DNA from: Streptomyces griseoflavus
Lineage (GTDB): Bacteria; Actinomycetota; Actinomycetes; Streptomycetales; Streptomycetaceae
Length of the DNA: 64,000 bases
Reading direction: 5' to 3'
NCBI RefSeq assembly: GCF_014649995.1
Contig: NZ_BMUC01000004.1
Coordinates: 249,750 to 313,749 of the forward strand
Position numbers and translations under genes: made by a program. Below the pieces are notes generated by a model, which was not told the origin of the DNA, did no database searches, and was given only the letters and a program-made list of their open reading frames with translations. Of this stretch, positions 53,695 to 63,600 are shown one piece after another. The first letter of the stretch is position 1, and each line of letters starts with the position of its first letter.

Positions 53695-55986
53695 TCAGTC
53701 CCCGGCCGACGGCCCGGAGCCCGTGGCGCCCGGCGAGCCCGACGGGCCCCGCGCGGACTTCCTTAGGAATCCCATGTCCTCGAAGACCGGCGTACGCAGG
53801 CCGAAGGCGCCGGCGTTGGCCAGGTTCTCGCGGGCCGCGGTGAGCTCGGGGCGCTGGAAGAGGGGGATCGAGCCGGCCGCCGCCCAGATGCGGGAGTCGG
53901 CCTTGCGGATCAAGGCGGCGCGCTCGGCGTCGTCGAGGGTGGCGATCGCCTGGTCGAAGAGCTGGTCGACCTGGTCGGTGCCGACGCGGGTCCAGTTCTG
54001 CTCGACGTTCAGGGAGCCGTCGGCGGCCGGGACCGGCTTGGAGTAGACGGGGCGGGCGTCGGTGGCGGGGAAGGCGGTCGCGGGCCACGAGTACAGGGCG
54101 AGGTCGTACTCGCCGGACGCGATGTGGTCCTTGAAGTAGCTGTCGTCGTCGACCTTGGAGACGTCGGTGCGGATGCCGATCCTCTCCAGCATCGCCGAGA
54201 TCCGGCCCGCCACGGCGGCCAGCGTGTCCGAGCCGGGCCCCGAGGGCAGGACGAAGCGGAGGATGAGCGCCTTGCCGTTCTTGGCGACGGGCGCGTTGTC
54301 GGCGCGGGCGGGGGCCGCGGTGCCCCGGGGGGCGTAGGCGCCGGGAGCACTGCCCTGGTTGAGCTGCTTGGCACCGGTGCCGGAGTCGCGAGGGGCCTTG
54401 TTGTCGCTGTTGTCGCCGTTGTCGCTGTTGTCGACGTTACTGCCGTTGCTGCCCTTGTCGCCCTTGTCCCCGTCGCCCTCGCCGTCGTCCTGGCCGACGA
54501 TGTACGTGCCGTCGTCGCCGCCCTCGGAGTCGCTCCCGGCGTCCTCGTCGCCGCCGGAACCCTCGTCGTTCTCGGAGCCCGCCGCCTTCTCCGCGTCCTT
54601 CTTCTCCTCCTTGACCGGGCCCCCCCGCACCCAGCCGGCGTCCGCGAGCAGCGCCCGGGCCTCCTTGGCGTCCTGCTCGCCGAGGGCACCGCTGCCGTCG
54701 GCGTAGGCGGCCTGGCCGGCCAGCGCCAGGTGGCTGCCGACGGGCTCGGCGGGCAGGCCCAGCGGCTTCAGGACGGACTCGGCGATGGCACCCCGGTCCA
54801 GGGCGCGGGCCACGGCCCGGCGGACCCGCTCGTCGGCCAGGGGGCCGTCGGCGCCGTTGAGGGCGAGCTGGGTGTAGGCGGGTTCCAGTGACTTGCGCAC
54901 CTCGAAGCCCGCGAGGGCCTTCTGCTGACGCGCGTACTTCTCGGCCTTCTTGCGGAGCTTCGCGCGGGCGGCGACCTCCTCGTCGGCGGCGTCCTCGTCG
55001 GAGCCGTTGGCGACCGCCCAGGACCGCAGGGCGTCGGCGGCGGAGCGGTCCGCGCCGGGGCCCATGAGAGGGGTGGCCCCGCTCTCCGTGCTCTCCCCGC
55101 GGGCCGGCGCGGCGGCGCTGACGCGGCCGGCCGCCGTGGCGTCGATCTCGGCCAGGTCGAGGGTGCCGGCGCTGAGCGCGGAGATCCGCTTGGCGCGGGG
55201 CACCGAGCGCAGCACGATCGTGGAGAGCTTCGCCGGGTCGCCCCACCACCGCGCGTCACGGACGAGGGTGACCTCGTCCTCCTCGGTGTCGATCTTCTTC
55301 ACCGTGAAGGGGCCGGCGGTGACCTTCAGCTTCTTGCGCGCCCCGTCGTTGAAGGAGTCCGGGGTGCCCATGACCTCCTTGGGGTACAGCGGGGTGAACA
55401 GCGACTTCCAGTCGGCGTAGGGACGGTCGAAGGTGACCTTGACCTCCAGGTTGTTCCTGCCCCGCTCGATCTTCTGGATGCGGTCGTAGCCGGCGTTGCG
55501 GGCGGTCCAGTAGGCGGTGTCCTTGCCGGACAGGGCGCGCCACTGGGCGGCGAAGTCGGCGGCGCCGATCTCGCGGCCGTCGCTCCACACGGCCTGCTGG
55601 TTGAGCTTGTAGAGGACCACCTGTTTGGGCTCGGTGTCGACGACCTCGGCCGATTCCAGGTAGTCGGGGTTGCGCACCGCCCGGCCCTTGCCGTCCGTCC
55701 GGTACAGGGAGGGCAGCACGGCCTGGGCGATCCGGGAGGTGGTGGAGTCGGCGTCCGCCTGGAAGGTGTTCAGGGTGGCCGGGACGGTGTCCACGGCCCA
55801 GCGCAGGGTGCCCCCGTCCGCGATCGTCGCCCGGTCGGCGCGCCCGATGTCCGCGCCGGCGAGCGGCTCGCCCGCGGGGTCGCCTTCGGAGCCGCATCCG
55901 GCCAGCGCGGGTACCGCGAGGATGCCGGCGGTGAGGAGGGCGACCGAGCGCAGAGCCGCGCGCGGGCCGACGCCGTCGTGGGACAT
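53695..55986 (-). CDS. Orphan ABC solute-binding lipoprotein (family 5) with acidic insert
   Basis: The 763-residue protein has a signal sequence with lipobox ALAGC and an SBP_bac_5 fold (GGTLRWAVDTVPATLNTFQADAD, AVWSDGREIGAADFAAQWRALSG, VRRAVARALDRGAIAESVLKPLGLP, SYFKDHIASGEYDLALYSWPATAFPATDARPVYS). It is about 200 residues longer than usual. A low-complexity insert (about residues 480-560, runs of Asp/Gly/Asn/Lys such as SNVDNSDNGDNSDN) splits the second lobe. GGAGG precedes the ATG at 55986. No permease or ATPase gene adjoins, so it may share a partner transporter (perhaps bldK) or act as a sensor. Confidence 0.88.
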   Translation of the reverse strand: MSHDGVGPRAALRSVALLTAGILAVPALAGCGSEGDPAGEPLAGADIGRADRATIADGGTLRWAVDTVPATLNTFQADADSTTSRIAQAVLPSLYRTDGKGRAVRNPDYLESAEVVDTEPKQVVLYKLNQQAVWSDGREIGAADFAAQWRALSGKDTAYWTARNAGYDRIQKIERGRNNLEVKVTFDRPYADWKSLFTPLYPKEVMGTPDSFNDGARKKLKVTAGPFTVKKIDTEEDEVTLVRDARWWGDPAKLSTIVLRSVPRAKRISALSAGTLDLAEIDATAAGRVSAAAPARGESTESGATPLMGPGADRSAADALRSWAVANGSDEDAADEEVAARAKLRKKAEKYARQQKALAGFEVRKSLEPAYTQLALNGADGPLADERVRRAVARALDRGAIAESVLKPLGLPAEPVGSHLALAGQAAYADGSGALGEQDAKEARALLADAGWVRGGPVKEEKKDAEKAAGSENDEGSGGDEDAGSDSEGGDDGTYIVGQDDGEGDGDKGDKGSNGSNVDNSDNGDNSDNKAPRDSGTGAKQLNQGSAPGAYAPRGTAAPARADNAPVAKNGKALILRFVLPSGPGSDTLAAVAGRISAMLERIGIRTDVSKVDDDSYFKDHIASGEYDLALYSWPATAFPATDARPVYSKPVPAADGSLNVEQNWTRVGTDQVDQLFDQAIATLDDAERAALIRKADSRIWAAAGSIPLFQRPELTAARENLANAGAFGLRTPVFEDMGFLRKSARGPSGSPGATGSGPSAGD

Positions 55987-56276
55987 CTCTGAGTACCTCC
56001 GGGAAGCCGCGGGCGTTACGATCACTTTTGGTGGTATTTGGATCTCATCCGATGTATGCGGCCCACTGAAGAGGAAAGGGTTCTGCAACGCAGGGCGACA
56101 CGACGGCCATGAGTGACAAGCCCACCCGTGCGGCGCAACGCACCGGACGATGCACCCGTACGCCTCGGCCAATCGATGCACATCCCTTCACAGCGCAAGG
56201 TGTGACGCGCGACACTCGCAGGCGCATGAGCGTTGCCGCCTTGGGCCCGAAGGACCCGTGGAAGTGAGGGCAAGTC

Positions 56277-56570
56277 ATGTCCGTGCACGATGAACTGACA
56301 TCCGTCCAGCGCTGCCTCGACGACCTGATCCGGTCGGTGGGGCGCCTGGAGAAGCAGATGGGCAGCGGCGGCCTGGAGATGCGCCGCGTCCGGTCCGACA
56401 CCGATCACCTGCGCGAGAGCATCGCGCTGCTGCGGGAGACGGCGGTCACCGCCGCGGCCCCCCAGAAGCGGCACGACCTCGTCACCATCTCCGACACGCC
56501 CTACGACCCCTCGCTGTGGGTGGACACGGACGACGAAGGGCTCGGCGCCCGCGGCCGACACGCCCCCTGA
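56277..56570 (+). CDS. Small conserved coiled-coil protein, 97 aa
   Basis: The ATG at 56277 opens a 97-residue protein with a predicted N-terminal coiled coil (HDELTSVQRCLDDLIRSVGRLEKQM, SDTDHLRESIALLRETAV). A polar tail follows (DLVTISDTPYDPSLWVDTDDEGLG). No membrane or signal segment is seen. It is 43 bases upstream of the succinate dehydrogenase operon on the same strand and could be co-transcribed. The function is unknown. The 290-base gap to its left contains no other gene and must carry promoters for it and the orphan lipoprotein. Confidence 0.75.
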   Translation: MSVHDELTSVQRCLDDLIRSVGRLEKQMGSGGLEMRRVRSDTDHLRESIALLRETAVTAAAPQKRHDLVTISDTPYDPSLWVDTDDEGLGARGRHAP

Positions 56571-56613
56571 CCACCGCCGATCGCGGCACCCTGACCCCTA
56601 CCGGAGTGGACCA

Positions 56614-57450
56614 GTGGCCACTGGCACGGAACCTCCCGCCACCGAACCCCATCCCCGAACCGGCGGCGTGCGCACCGGCACACGCGCCGCGATCGCCGCC
56701 CCGCACCTGCGGACCGACCGCTGGTGGCTGGCCCCCGCCGCCACCGCGGCCGGGCTGCTCGCCTTCGTCGTCTACTCGACCTGGCGGGCCCTGGCCAACG
56801 CCGACTACTACGCGGCCCCCTACGTCTCGCCGTTCTACTCGCCGTGCCTGGCGGAGAACTGCGAGCCGATGAAGGCCGGACCGAACTGGGAGCTCTTCGG
56901 GAGCTGGTGGGGCATCTCACCGGCGGTCATCATCCTGATCTTCCCGCTCGGCTTCCGCCTGACCTGCTACTACTACCGCAAGGCCTACTACCGGGGCTTC
57001 TGGGCGTCCCCCCCGGCCTGCGCCGTCGCCGAGCCGCACGCCACGTACACCGGGGAGACCCGCTTCCCGCTGATCCTCCAGAACATCCACCGGTACTTCT
57101 TCTACGCGGCCCTGCTGGTCGCCGGCGTCCTGACCTACGACACCGTGCTCGCCTTCCGGGACGAGAACTACGACTGGGGCCACATGGGGCTCGGCACCCT
57201 GGTGTTCCTGGTCAACATCGCCCTCATCTGGGCGTACACCATCTCCTGCCACTCCTGCCGGCACATCGTCGGCGGGAAGCTGAAGCACTTCTCCAAGCAC
57301 CCGGTGCGCTACCGGATGTGGCAGTGGGTGGGCCGGCTGAACGCCCGGCACATGCAGCTCGCCTGGGCGTCGCTGGTGAGCGTGGCGGTCGCCGACCTCT
57401 ACGTGTACCTCGTCGCGACCGGTGTCTTCGACGATCCGCGCTTCTTCTAG
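56614..57450 (+). CDS. sdhC: Succinate dehydrogenase/fumarate reductase membrane anchor subunit
   Basis: The 278-residue protein has five to six membrane helices (LAPAATAAGLLAFVVYSTW, ISPAVIILIFPLGFRLTCYYY, NIHRYFFYAALLVAGVLTYDTVLAF, LGTLVFLVNIALIWAYTIS, LAWASLVSVAVADLYVYLVA). Conserved histidines in helix contexts (QNIHRYFF, CHSCRHIV) could be haem or quinone ligands. It matches the anchor of the actinobacterial Sdh1-type enzyme (Rv0249c-like), encoded before the flavoprotein and iron-sulfur genes. It starts at GTG 56614, with GGAG upstream. Confidence 0.85.
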   Translation: MATGTEPPATEPHPRTGGVRTGTRAAIAAPHLRTDRWWLAPAATAAGLLAFVVYSTWRALANADYYAAPYVSPFYSPCLAENCEPMKAGPNWELFGSWWGISPAVIILIFPLGFRLTCYYYRKAYYRGFWASPPACAVAEPHATYTGETRFPLILQNIHRYFFYAALLVAGVLTYDTVLAFRDENYDWGHMGLGTLVFLVNIALIWAYTISCHSCRHIVGGKLKHFSKHPVRYRMWQWVGRLNARHMQLAWASLVSVAVADLYVYLVATGVFDDPRFF

Positions 57451-57465
57451 CTGGGGGCCTTGCCT

Positions 57466-59400
57466 ATGTCCGTGGTCGACCGACAGGAGTGGGACGTCGT
57501 CGTGGTCGGCGCCGGCGGCGCGGGCCTGCGCGCCGCCGTCGAGGCGCGCGAGCGGGGCGCCCGTACGGCCGTGATCTGCAAGTCGCTGTTCGGCAAGGCG
57601 CACACCGTGATGGCCGAGGGCGGCATCGCCGCGGCGATGGGCAACGTCAACTCCGGCGACAACTGGCAGGTCCACTTCCGCGACACCATGCGCGGCGGCA
57701 AGTTCCTCAACCAGTGGCGGATGGCCGAACTGCACGCCCGGGAGGCGCCGCAGCGGGTGTGGGAGCTGGAGACCTGGGGCGCGCTGTTCGACCGCACGAA
57801 GGACGGCCGCATCTCGCAGCGCAACTTCGGCGGCCACGAGTACCCGCGCCTGGCGCACGTGGGCGACCGCACCGGCCTCGAACTGATCCGCACCCTCCAG
57901 CAGAAGATCGTCGCCCTCCAGCAGGAGGACTTCCGCGAGACCGGGGACTACGAGTCCCGGCTGAAGGTCTTCCAGGAGTGCACGGTCACCCGCGTGCTCA
58001 AGGACGGGCCCCGCGTCTCGGGGGTCTTCGGCTACGAACGGGAGACCGGGCGCTTCTTCGTCCTCCAGGCGCCCGCCGTGGTGATCGCCACCGGCGGGAT
58101 CGGCAAGTCGTTCAAGGTGACGTCCAACTCGTGGGAGTACACCGGCGACGGACACGCGCTGGCGCTGCTGGCCGGGGCGCCGCTGCTGAACATGGAGTTC
58201 GTGCAGTTCCACCCGACCGGGATGGTCTGGCCGCCGTCGGTGAAGGGCATCCTCGTCACCGAGTCGGTGCGCGGCGACGGCGGGGTGCTGCGCAACTCCG
58301 AGGGCAAGCGGTTCATGTTCGACTACGTCCCGGACGTCTTCAAGGACAAGTACGCCGAGTCCGAGGAGGAGGGCGACCGCTGGTACGACGACCCCGACCA
58401 CAACCGGCGCCCGCCCGAACTGCTCCCCCGCGACGAGGTGGCCCGCGCCATCAACGCGGAGGTCAAGGCGGGCCGCGGCTCCCCGCACGGCGGGGTCTTC
58501 CTGGACGTCTCCACCCGGATGCCGGCCGACGTCATCACACGACGGCTGCCCTCGATGTACCACCAGTTCAAGGAGCTGGCGGACGTCGACATCACGGCGG
58601 AGCCGATGGAGGTCGGGCCGACCTGCCACTACGTGATGGGCGGCATCGCCGTCGACTCCGACACCGCGGCGGCCCGCGGGGTGCCGGGGCTGTTCGCGGC
58701 CGGTGAGGTGGCCGGCGGCATGCACGGCTCCAACCGGCTCGGCGGCAACTCCCTCTCCGACCTGCTGGTGTTCGGGCGCCGGGCGGGATGGCACGCGGCC
58801 GAGTACGCGGGCTCCCTGGCGGACACCCGGCCCCGGGTGGACGACGTACAGGTCGACACGGCCGCCGCCGAGGCGCTGCGCCCGTTCTCCGCGGAGGGCG
58901 GGGAACCGGCCGGGGGCCCGCCGGAGAACCCGTACACCGTGCACCAGGAACTCCAGCAGACGATGAACGACCTGGTCGGCATCATCCGCCGCGCGCACGA
59001 GATGGAACAGGCCCTCGACAAGCTCGCCGAGCTGCGGGTGCGGGCCCGCCGCGCCGGGGTCGAGGGGCACCGGCAGTTCAACCCGGGCTGGCACCTCGCC
59101 CTCGACCTCAGGAACATGCTGCTGGTCAGCGAGTGCGTGGCGCGGGCGGCACTGGAACGCACCGAGTCGCGCGGCGGGCACACCCGTGAGGACCACGCCG
59201 CCATGGACCGCGCCTGGCGCAACGTCAACCTGCTGTGCGCGCTCGCCGAACCCGACGACGCCCTCCCCGTCACCGAAGCGGTGCGGGGCCAGATCGCCCT
59301 CACCCGGGAGACCACCGAACCCGTCCGCCCCGACCTGCTCGCCCTCTTCGAGAAGGAGGAGCTGGTCAAGTACCTCGCCGAAGAGGAGCTCTACGAGTGA
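57466..59400 (+). CDS. sdhA: Succinate dehydrogenase/fumarate reductase flavoprotein subunit
   Basis: The 644-residue flavoprotein oxidises succinate to fumarate (or the reverse). FAD-binding DVVVVGAGGAGLRAA is at the N-terminus, and SLFGKAHTVMAEGGIAAAMGN contains the His46 that carries covalent FAD. EFVQFHPTGM and a later Arg/His-rich segment form the active site. GLFAAGEVAGGMHGSNRLGGNSLSDLLVFGRRAG closes the FAD domain. The ATG at 57466 was chosen over an in-frame TTG at 57460. The stop overlaps the sdhB start (GTGA). Confidence 0.95.
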   Translation: MSVVDRQEWDVVVVGAGGAGLRAAVEARERGARTAVICKSLFGKAHTVMAEGGIAAAMGNVNSGDNWQVHFRDTMRGGKFLNQWRMAELHAREAPQRVWELETWGALFDRTKDGRISQRNFGGHEYPRLAHVGDRTGLELIRTLQQKIVALQQEDFRETGDYESRLKVFQECTVTRVLKDGPRVSGVFGYERETGRFFVLQAPAVVIATGGIGKSFKVTSNSWEYTGDGHALALLAGAPLLNMEFVQFHPTGMVWPPSVKGILVTESVRGDGGVLRNSEGKRFMFDYVPDVFKDKYAESEEEGDRWYDDPDHNRRPPELLPRDEVARAINAEVKAGRGSPHGGVFLDVSTRMPADVITRRLPSMYHQFKELADVDITAEPMEVGPTCHYVMGGIAVDSDTAAARGVPGLFAAGEVAGGMHGSNRLGGNSLSDLLVFGRRAGWHAAEYAGSLADTRPRVDDVQVDTAAAEALRPFSAEGGEPAGGPPENPYTVHQELQQTMNDLVGIIRRAHEMEQALDKLAELRVRARRAGVEGHRQFNPGWHLALDLRNMLLVSECVARAALERTESRGGHTREDHAAMDRAWRNVNLLCALAEPDDALPVTEAVRGQIALTRETTEPVRPDLLALFEKEELVKYLAEEELYE

Positions 59401-60164
59401 GCAGCTACGAGGCCCGCTTCAAGGTGTGGCGGGGGGACGTGCGGGGCGGTGCCCTGGAGGACTTCCGGGTCGAGGTGAACGACGGCGAGGTGGTGCTCGA
59501 CATCATCCACCGCCTCCAGGCCACCCAGGCCCCCGACCTCGCCGTGCGCTGGAACTGCAAGGCCGGCAAGTGCGGCTCGTGCTCGGCGGAGATCAACGGG
59601 CGCCCCCGGCTGCTGTGCATGACCCGCATGTCGGTCTTCGAACGGGACGAGACGATCACGGTGACCCCGCTGCGGGCCTTCCCCGTGGTCCGCGACCTGG
59701 TGACCGACGTCGGCTTCAACTACACCAAGGCCCGGCAGATCCCCGCGTTCGTGCCACCGGAGGGCGTGGGTCCGGGCGAGTACCGGATGATGCAGGAGGA
59801 CGTGGACCGCCCGCAGGAGTTCCGCAAGTGCATCGAGTGCTTCCTGTGCCAGGACGTCTGCCACGTGGTCCGCGACCACGAGGAGAACAAGCCGGCCTTC
59901 GCCGGGCCGCGCTTCCTGATGCGGGTCGCGGAACTCGACATGCATCCGCTGGACGCCGCCGAGGAGTCCGGCCTGGACCGCAAACGCACGGCCCAGGACG
60001 AACACGGCCTCGGCTACTGCAACATCACCAAGTGCTGCACGGAGGTCTGCCCCGAGGGCATCAGGATCACGGACAACGCGCTGATCCCGCTGAAGGAACG
60101 CGCGGTGGACCGCAAGTACGACCCGCTGGTGTGGCTGGGGTCGAAGATCAGGCGCCGGTCCTAG
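59397..60164 (+). CDS. sdhB: Succinate dehydrogenase/fumarate reductase iron-sulfur subunit
   Basis: The 255-residue electron-transfer subunit has a [2Fe-2S] plant-type domain (CKAGKCGSCSAEINGRPRLLC). Two cluster-binding groups of the C-terminal domain follow: CIECFLCQDVC, and CNITKCCTEVCPEG. It passes electrons from the flavin to the membrane anchor. The GTG start at 59397 overlaps the sdhA stop, and no separate ribosome-binding site is needed for coupled translation. It ends with TAG at 60164. Confidence 0.95.
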   Translation: MSSYEARFKVWRGDVRGGALEDFRVEVNDGEVVLDIIHRLQATQAPDLAVRWNCKAGKCGSCSAEINGRPRLLCMTRMSVFERDETITVTPLRAFPVVRDLVTDVGFNYTKARQIPAFVPPEGVGPGEYRMMQEDVDRPQEFRKCIECFLCQDVCHVVRDHEENKPAFAGPRFLMRVAELDMHPLDAAEESGLDRKRTAQDEHGLGYCNITKCCTEVCPEGIRITDNALIPLKERAVDRKYDPLVWLGSKIRRRS

Positions 60165-60167
60165 GCG

Positions 60168-60230
60168 GTCGCGGTGCCCGGAGGTCGCGGTGACCGGAGG
60201 TGGCGGTGACCGGGTGTTCCGGTGACCGGA
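60168..60230. repeat. About four imperfect 16-bp tandem repeats downstream of sdhB
   Basis: Units of the form GTCGCGGTGACCGGAG recur at 60168, 60184, 60200 (15 bases) and 60215. The shared core is CGGTGACCGG, itself a near-palindrome. They begin 4 bases after the sdhB stop and lie upstream of the trypco2 gene. They may be simple repeats, a weak terminator or a binding-site cluster. Confidence 0.6.
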
Positions 60231-60338
60231 TTCGGATGCCCCGCAACCCGGACGGCCCTCCGGCGCCCGCACCTCTGAGATAGTGTCAGATTCCTCAACA
60301 GGCACACCGGTAGGCGCCAGCTCACCACGGGGGCACAG

Positions 60339-60644
60339 ATGAAGATCGAACTCGCCGAACTCCTCACGTCGCTCCGCTCGGAGATCAACCGGGCACGTCT
60401 CCAGGCCGCCGGTGAGGACGTGCGGTTCCGGATCGACTCCATCGACCTCGAACTCCAGGTCGCCGCCGAGAAGAGCGCCGACGCGGACGCCGGCGTGCGC
60501 TTCTGGGTGATGTCGCTCGGGGCGAAGGGGAGCGTCAAGTCGGCGGAGACGCACACCGTCAGGCTCAGCCTGGCGGCGGAGACGGCCGGCGGTGGCTCCG
60601 TACTGACCGGCGACGACGTCTCGAGCCTGCTCGCCGCCGACTGA
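60339..60644 (+). CDS. Trypco2-like small protein, partner of the protease-NTPase
   Basis: The 101-residue protein (MKIELAELLTSLRSEINRAR, then AGEDVRFRIDSIDLELQVAAEKSADADAGVRFWVM, ETHTVRLSLAA) fits the trypsin-co-occurring domain 2 pattern. The pattern is a helix followed by a curved sheet of long amphipathic strands. Family members are encoded next to trypsin-like proteases fused to NTPases and are thought to sense a signal or to be processed. It lies 7 bases before the next start codon, so the two are one operon. GGGGG precedes the ATG. No membrane or signal segment is present. Confidence 0.85.
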   Translation: MKIELAELLTSLRSEINRARLQAAGEDVRFRIDSIDLELQVAAEKSADADAGVRFWVMSLGAKGSVKSAETHTVRLSLAAETAGGGSVLTGDDVSSLLAAD

Positions 60645-60651
60645 GCCCCGG

Positions 60652-63600
60652 GTGAGCCCTCTCGACACCAGCCGGGTGGCGCAGGTCGTCGTCATCGGCT
60701 CCGGGGAGAACACCGGGGCCGAGTACGGATCCGGCTACCGGATCAGTCGCCGGCTGATCCTCACCGCCGCCCACCTGCTGGGTACGAGCACTGCTTGCCG
60801 GGTGATGCTCGGCGACGACAAGGCCAGGCTGCCGGCCACGGTCGTCTGGCGTGGCTCCGGCTCCGACCTCGCGCTGCTGCGGCTCGACGAGGTCCCCGCC
60901 GAACTGGGCCCCGCGCCCGGTGTCCCGCTCGGACGGCTGCCGGACGGCGCGGGAAGCGTGCCGTTCATAGGCATCGGCTTCCCCGCCTACGCGCAACGGG
61001 AGGAGACCGAACGGTTCCGGGGGCTGGGACGCCGGGACAGCCGGCAGATCGAAGGCCGCGTCAACCTCGGCTCCAACCTGAAGTCGGGCTACCTCGACCT
61101 CACCATCACCACCTCCCCGCCCGCCGAGAAGGGCCCCGGCGGCCAGGACGCCTGGAAAGGCATCTCCGGCATGGCCCTGTTCACCCAGCAGGGCGTCCTC
61201 ATCGGCGTCCAGACCCACCGTCTCCCCGCCGCCGGCACCGGCAGCGCCGAGGGCGAGTCCCTCGCCACCGCCCTGGCGGACCCGGCGTTCACCGACATCC
61301 TCCGGCAGAACCGCGTACGTACGGAGCCGATGCAGGTGGAGGCGTCCGGCCGCGAGCCCGGCCGCCGCCTGCGCTCGGTGCTGTCCCAGCAGGAACTGAT
61401 CGAAGGCTTCGGGGACTTCGAGAAGAACCTGACCTCCGACCGCCTGCCCTACGTGTCCCCGGGCAGCGAACACGACACGCATCCCGAGGAGTTGTTCACG
61501 CGCCTGGTCACCTCCGGTGAACGCGGCGTCCTCCTCGTCGGCGCGGCCGGAACGGGCAAGTCCCGCACCGGCCTCGAGGTCGGGCAGCTCGCCCTCGAGG
61601 AGGACTGGCGCGTGCTCCACGTCGTGTCACCGCATCGCCGCGAGTCCAACTCCGAGCAGATCCTCGACGAAATCGCCGAGCACGCGTTCACAGAGGCCGG
61701 CTACGTCCTGCTGGTGATCGACCTCGACGAGACCAACCTGGACCTGAACGCCGTCCGGCAGCAACTCCTGCCCGAGGCGCGGCGCCGCGGCGTCTCCCTG
61801 GCCCTGCTCGCCTCCGCACGCCCCGGCTGGCTGCTGAGAGCGGACCGCGCGCTGGTCCACGAGCTCTTCGACAAGGTGCCGGTCCGCCAGGACCCCGAGT
61901 TCCAGGAGCTCGTCACCCGCAACGCACTGGAGACCCTGGCACCCGCCGCCAAGGAACAGCTGGGCATCGAACGCATGCTCGCACTGAGCGGCAACCGCCC
62001 CATCATCGCGCTCCTGGTCGCGCGCGAGATCGAACGCCGGATCAAGGCAGACCTCGAACCGCCCTCGGCCGTCGGCCTGCGCTCCGGCGGTGAACTCGCC
62101 GCCTGGCTGCTGAAACGGCTCAGCGAGGACGGTTACACGGTGCCCGGCCGCCGTCCCGACGACCCGCACACCCCCGCCCGGGCCTCCGACGGTCTGGTCG
62201 CCGCCGGCGCCGCCGCGGCCGCATGCCCGCAGGAACACCCCGGGGTCGTCGCCGCCGCCCACGCCACACTCACGGAACTGCACGGTTCGGGTGCACAGGC
62301 CGAGGGCATCGTCGCGACCCTCGTCTCGCTGGGCTGGCTGGAGCACAGGAACGGTGCGCTGTCCGTCGCCCACGACATCGTCGCCGACCAGCTGATGGAA
62401 TCGGTGATGCTGCCCGAGCCGCTCCCCGTCCCGGACACCGGGGGCACCCGCGCCATGCTCGCCGGGGGCCTCACCAGCGCCCGCACCATCGGCCGCTTCT
62501 CCGTCAACATCGGCCGTCTGGTCAGCGACCTCGCCTTCTCCGAGGGTGCGACGGCGGTCGCCCCCGTGCTCCACGACTGGTTCACCGGGCACGCCACCGC
62601 CATCGGCGGCCTGCTGCGCGCCGACTCCAGCGTCGGCGGCTACGCCCTCGGCGCCATCTGCTCCGGTCCGCCCTGGTCCGACGCGGCCATCGAGTGCTGG
62701 GGCCAGGTCGTCACTCCTTGGCTCACCGACTTCGGCGGATCCCTCGACGCCCGCCACGTCCTGCACCGTGGCCTGCGCCATCTCCCCGCCGAAGGCGCCG
62801 GACTCCTCGTACCGGTCGCCCTCGAATGGCTGAAGGCCCACGGCCTGACGCCCGTCGCCTGCTACGTCACCGGCCCGCTGCTCTCCCGCACCGACGTGTC
62901 CGCCGACGCCGTCCACGAAGCCACCTCCACGGCCCTGGCCTGGCTCAATCGCCACACCACCGGTCCGAACACCGGATACGTCCTGCGCGCGCTGCTGGGC
63001 CGTACCGATCTGAGTCCCTTCGACACCCGGCGGGTCGTTTCCGCGGCCACCATGTGGCTCAGCCGCCATGCCACCGCCTTCGGCGCCGGGTTCGTCCTCA
63101 GCGCCCTGTTCGCCCGGCCCGACCTGACGGCCGAGGACGTCAAGCGGGTCCTCGTGGCGACCTTCGCCTGGCTCGACCAGTACACCACCACCCTGGGGGC
63201 CGCCTACATACTGAAGCCGCTCCTGGCCCGGCGGGACCTGGAGCCGTCCGCCCTCCGCGACGCCGTCCGGGCCGGCCTCGGCTGGCTGGCCTCGCACGCG
63301 ACGACGATCCAGGCGGAGTCGATCATCACCCGGCTGCTCGGCAGTCCCGACCTGCCGCCGGACGAGACGGAGTCGGCACGCTCCCATGCTCTGGACTGGC
63401 TCGACCACCACGCCGCCAGCGTGCACGCGGAGTTCGTCCTCGGCCAGCTCCTCGACTGCGCCGACCTGCCGGAGCAGCACGCCCACCGGGTGCGCCTGGC
63501 TGCCCTGAACTGGCTCGACCACCACGCGGTGACCGAGACGGCGTCCTACATCGTCAAGCGCGTCCTCGGACTGCCCGGACTCACCGAGGGCGAGGTCCTG

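Noticed and set aside
54400-54480. CRISPR-like array from repeated GTTGTC units
   Set aside because: The spacing is 9-12 bases without spacers; it encodes the Asn/Asp/Gly-rich insert of the solute-binding protein in frame.
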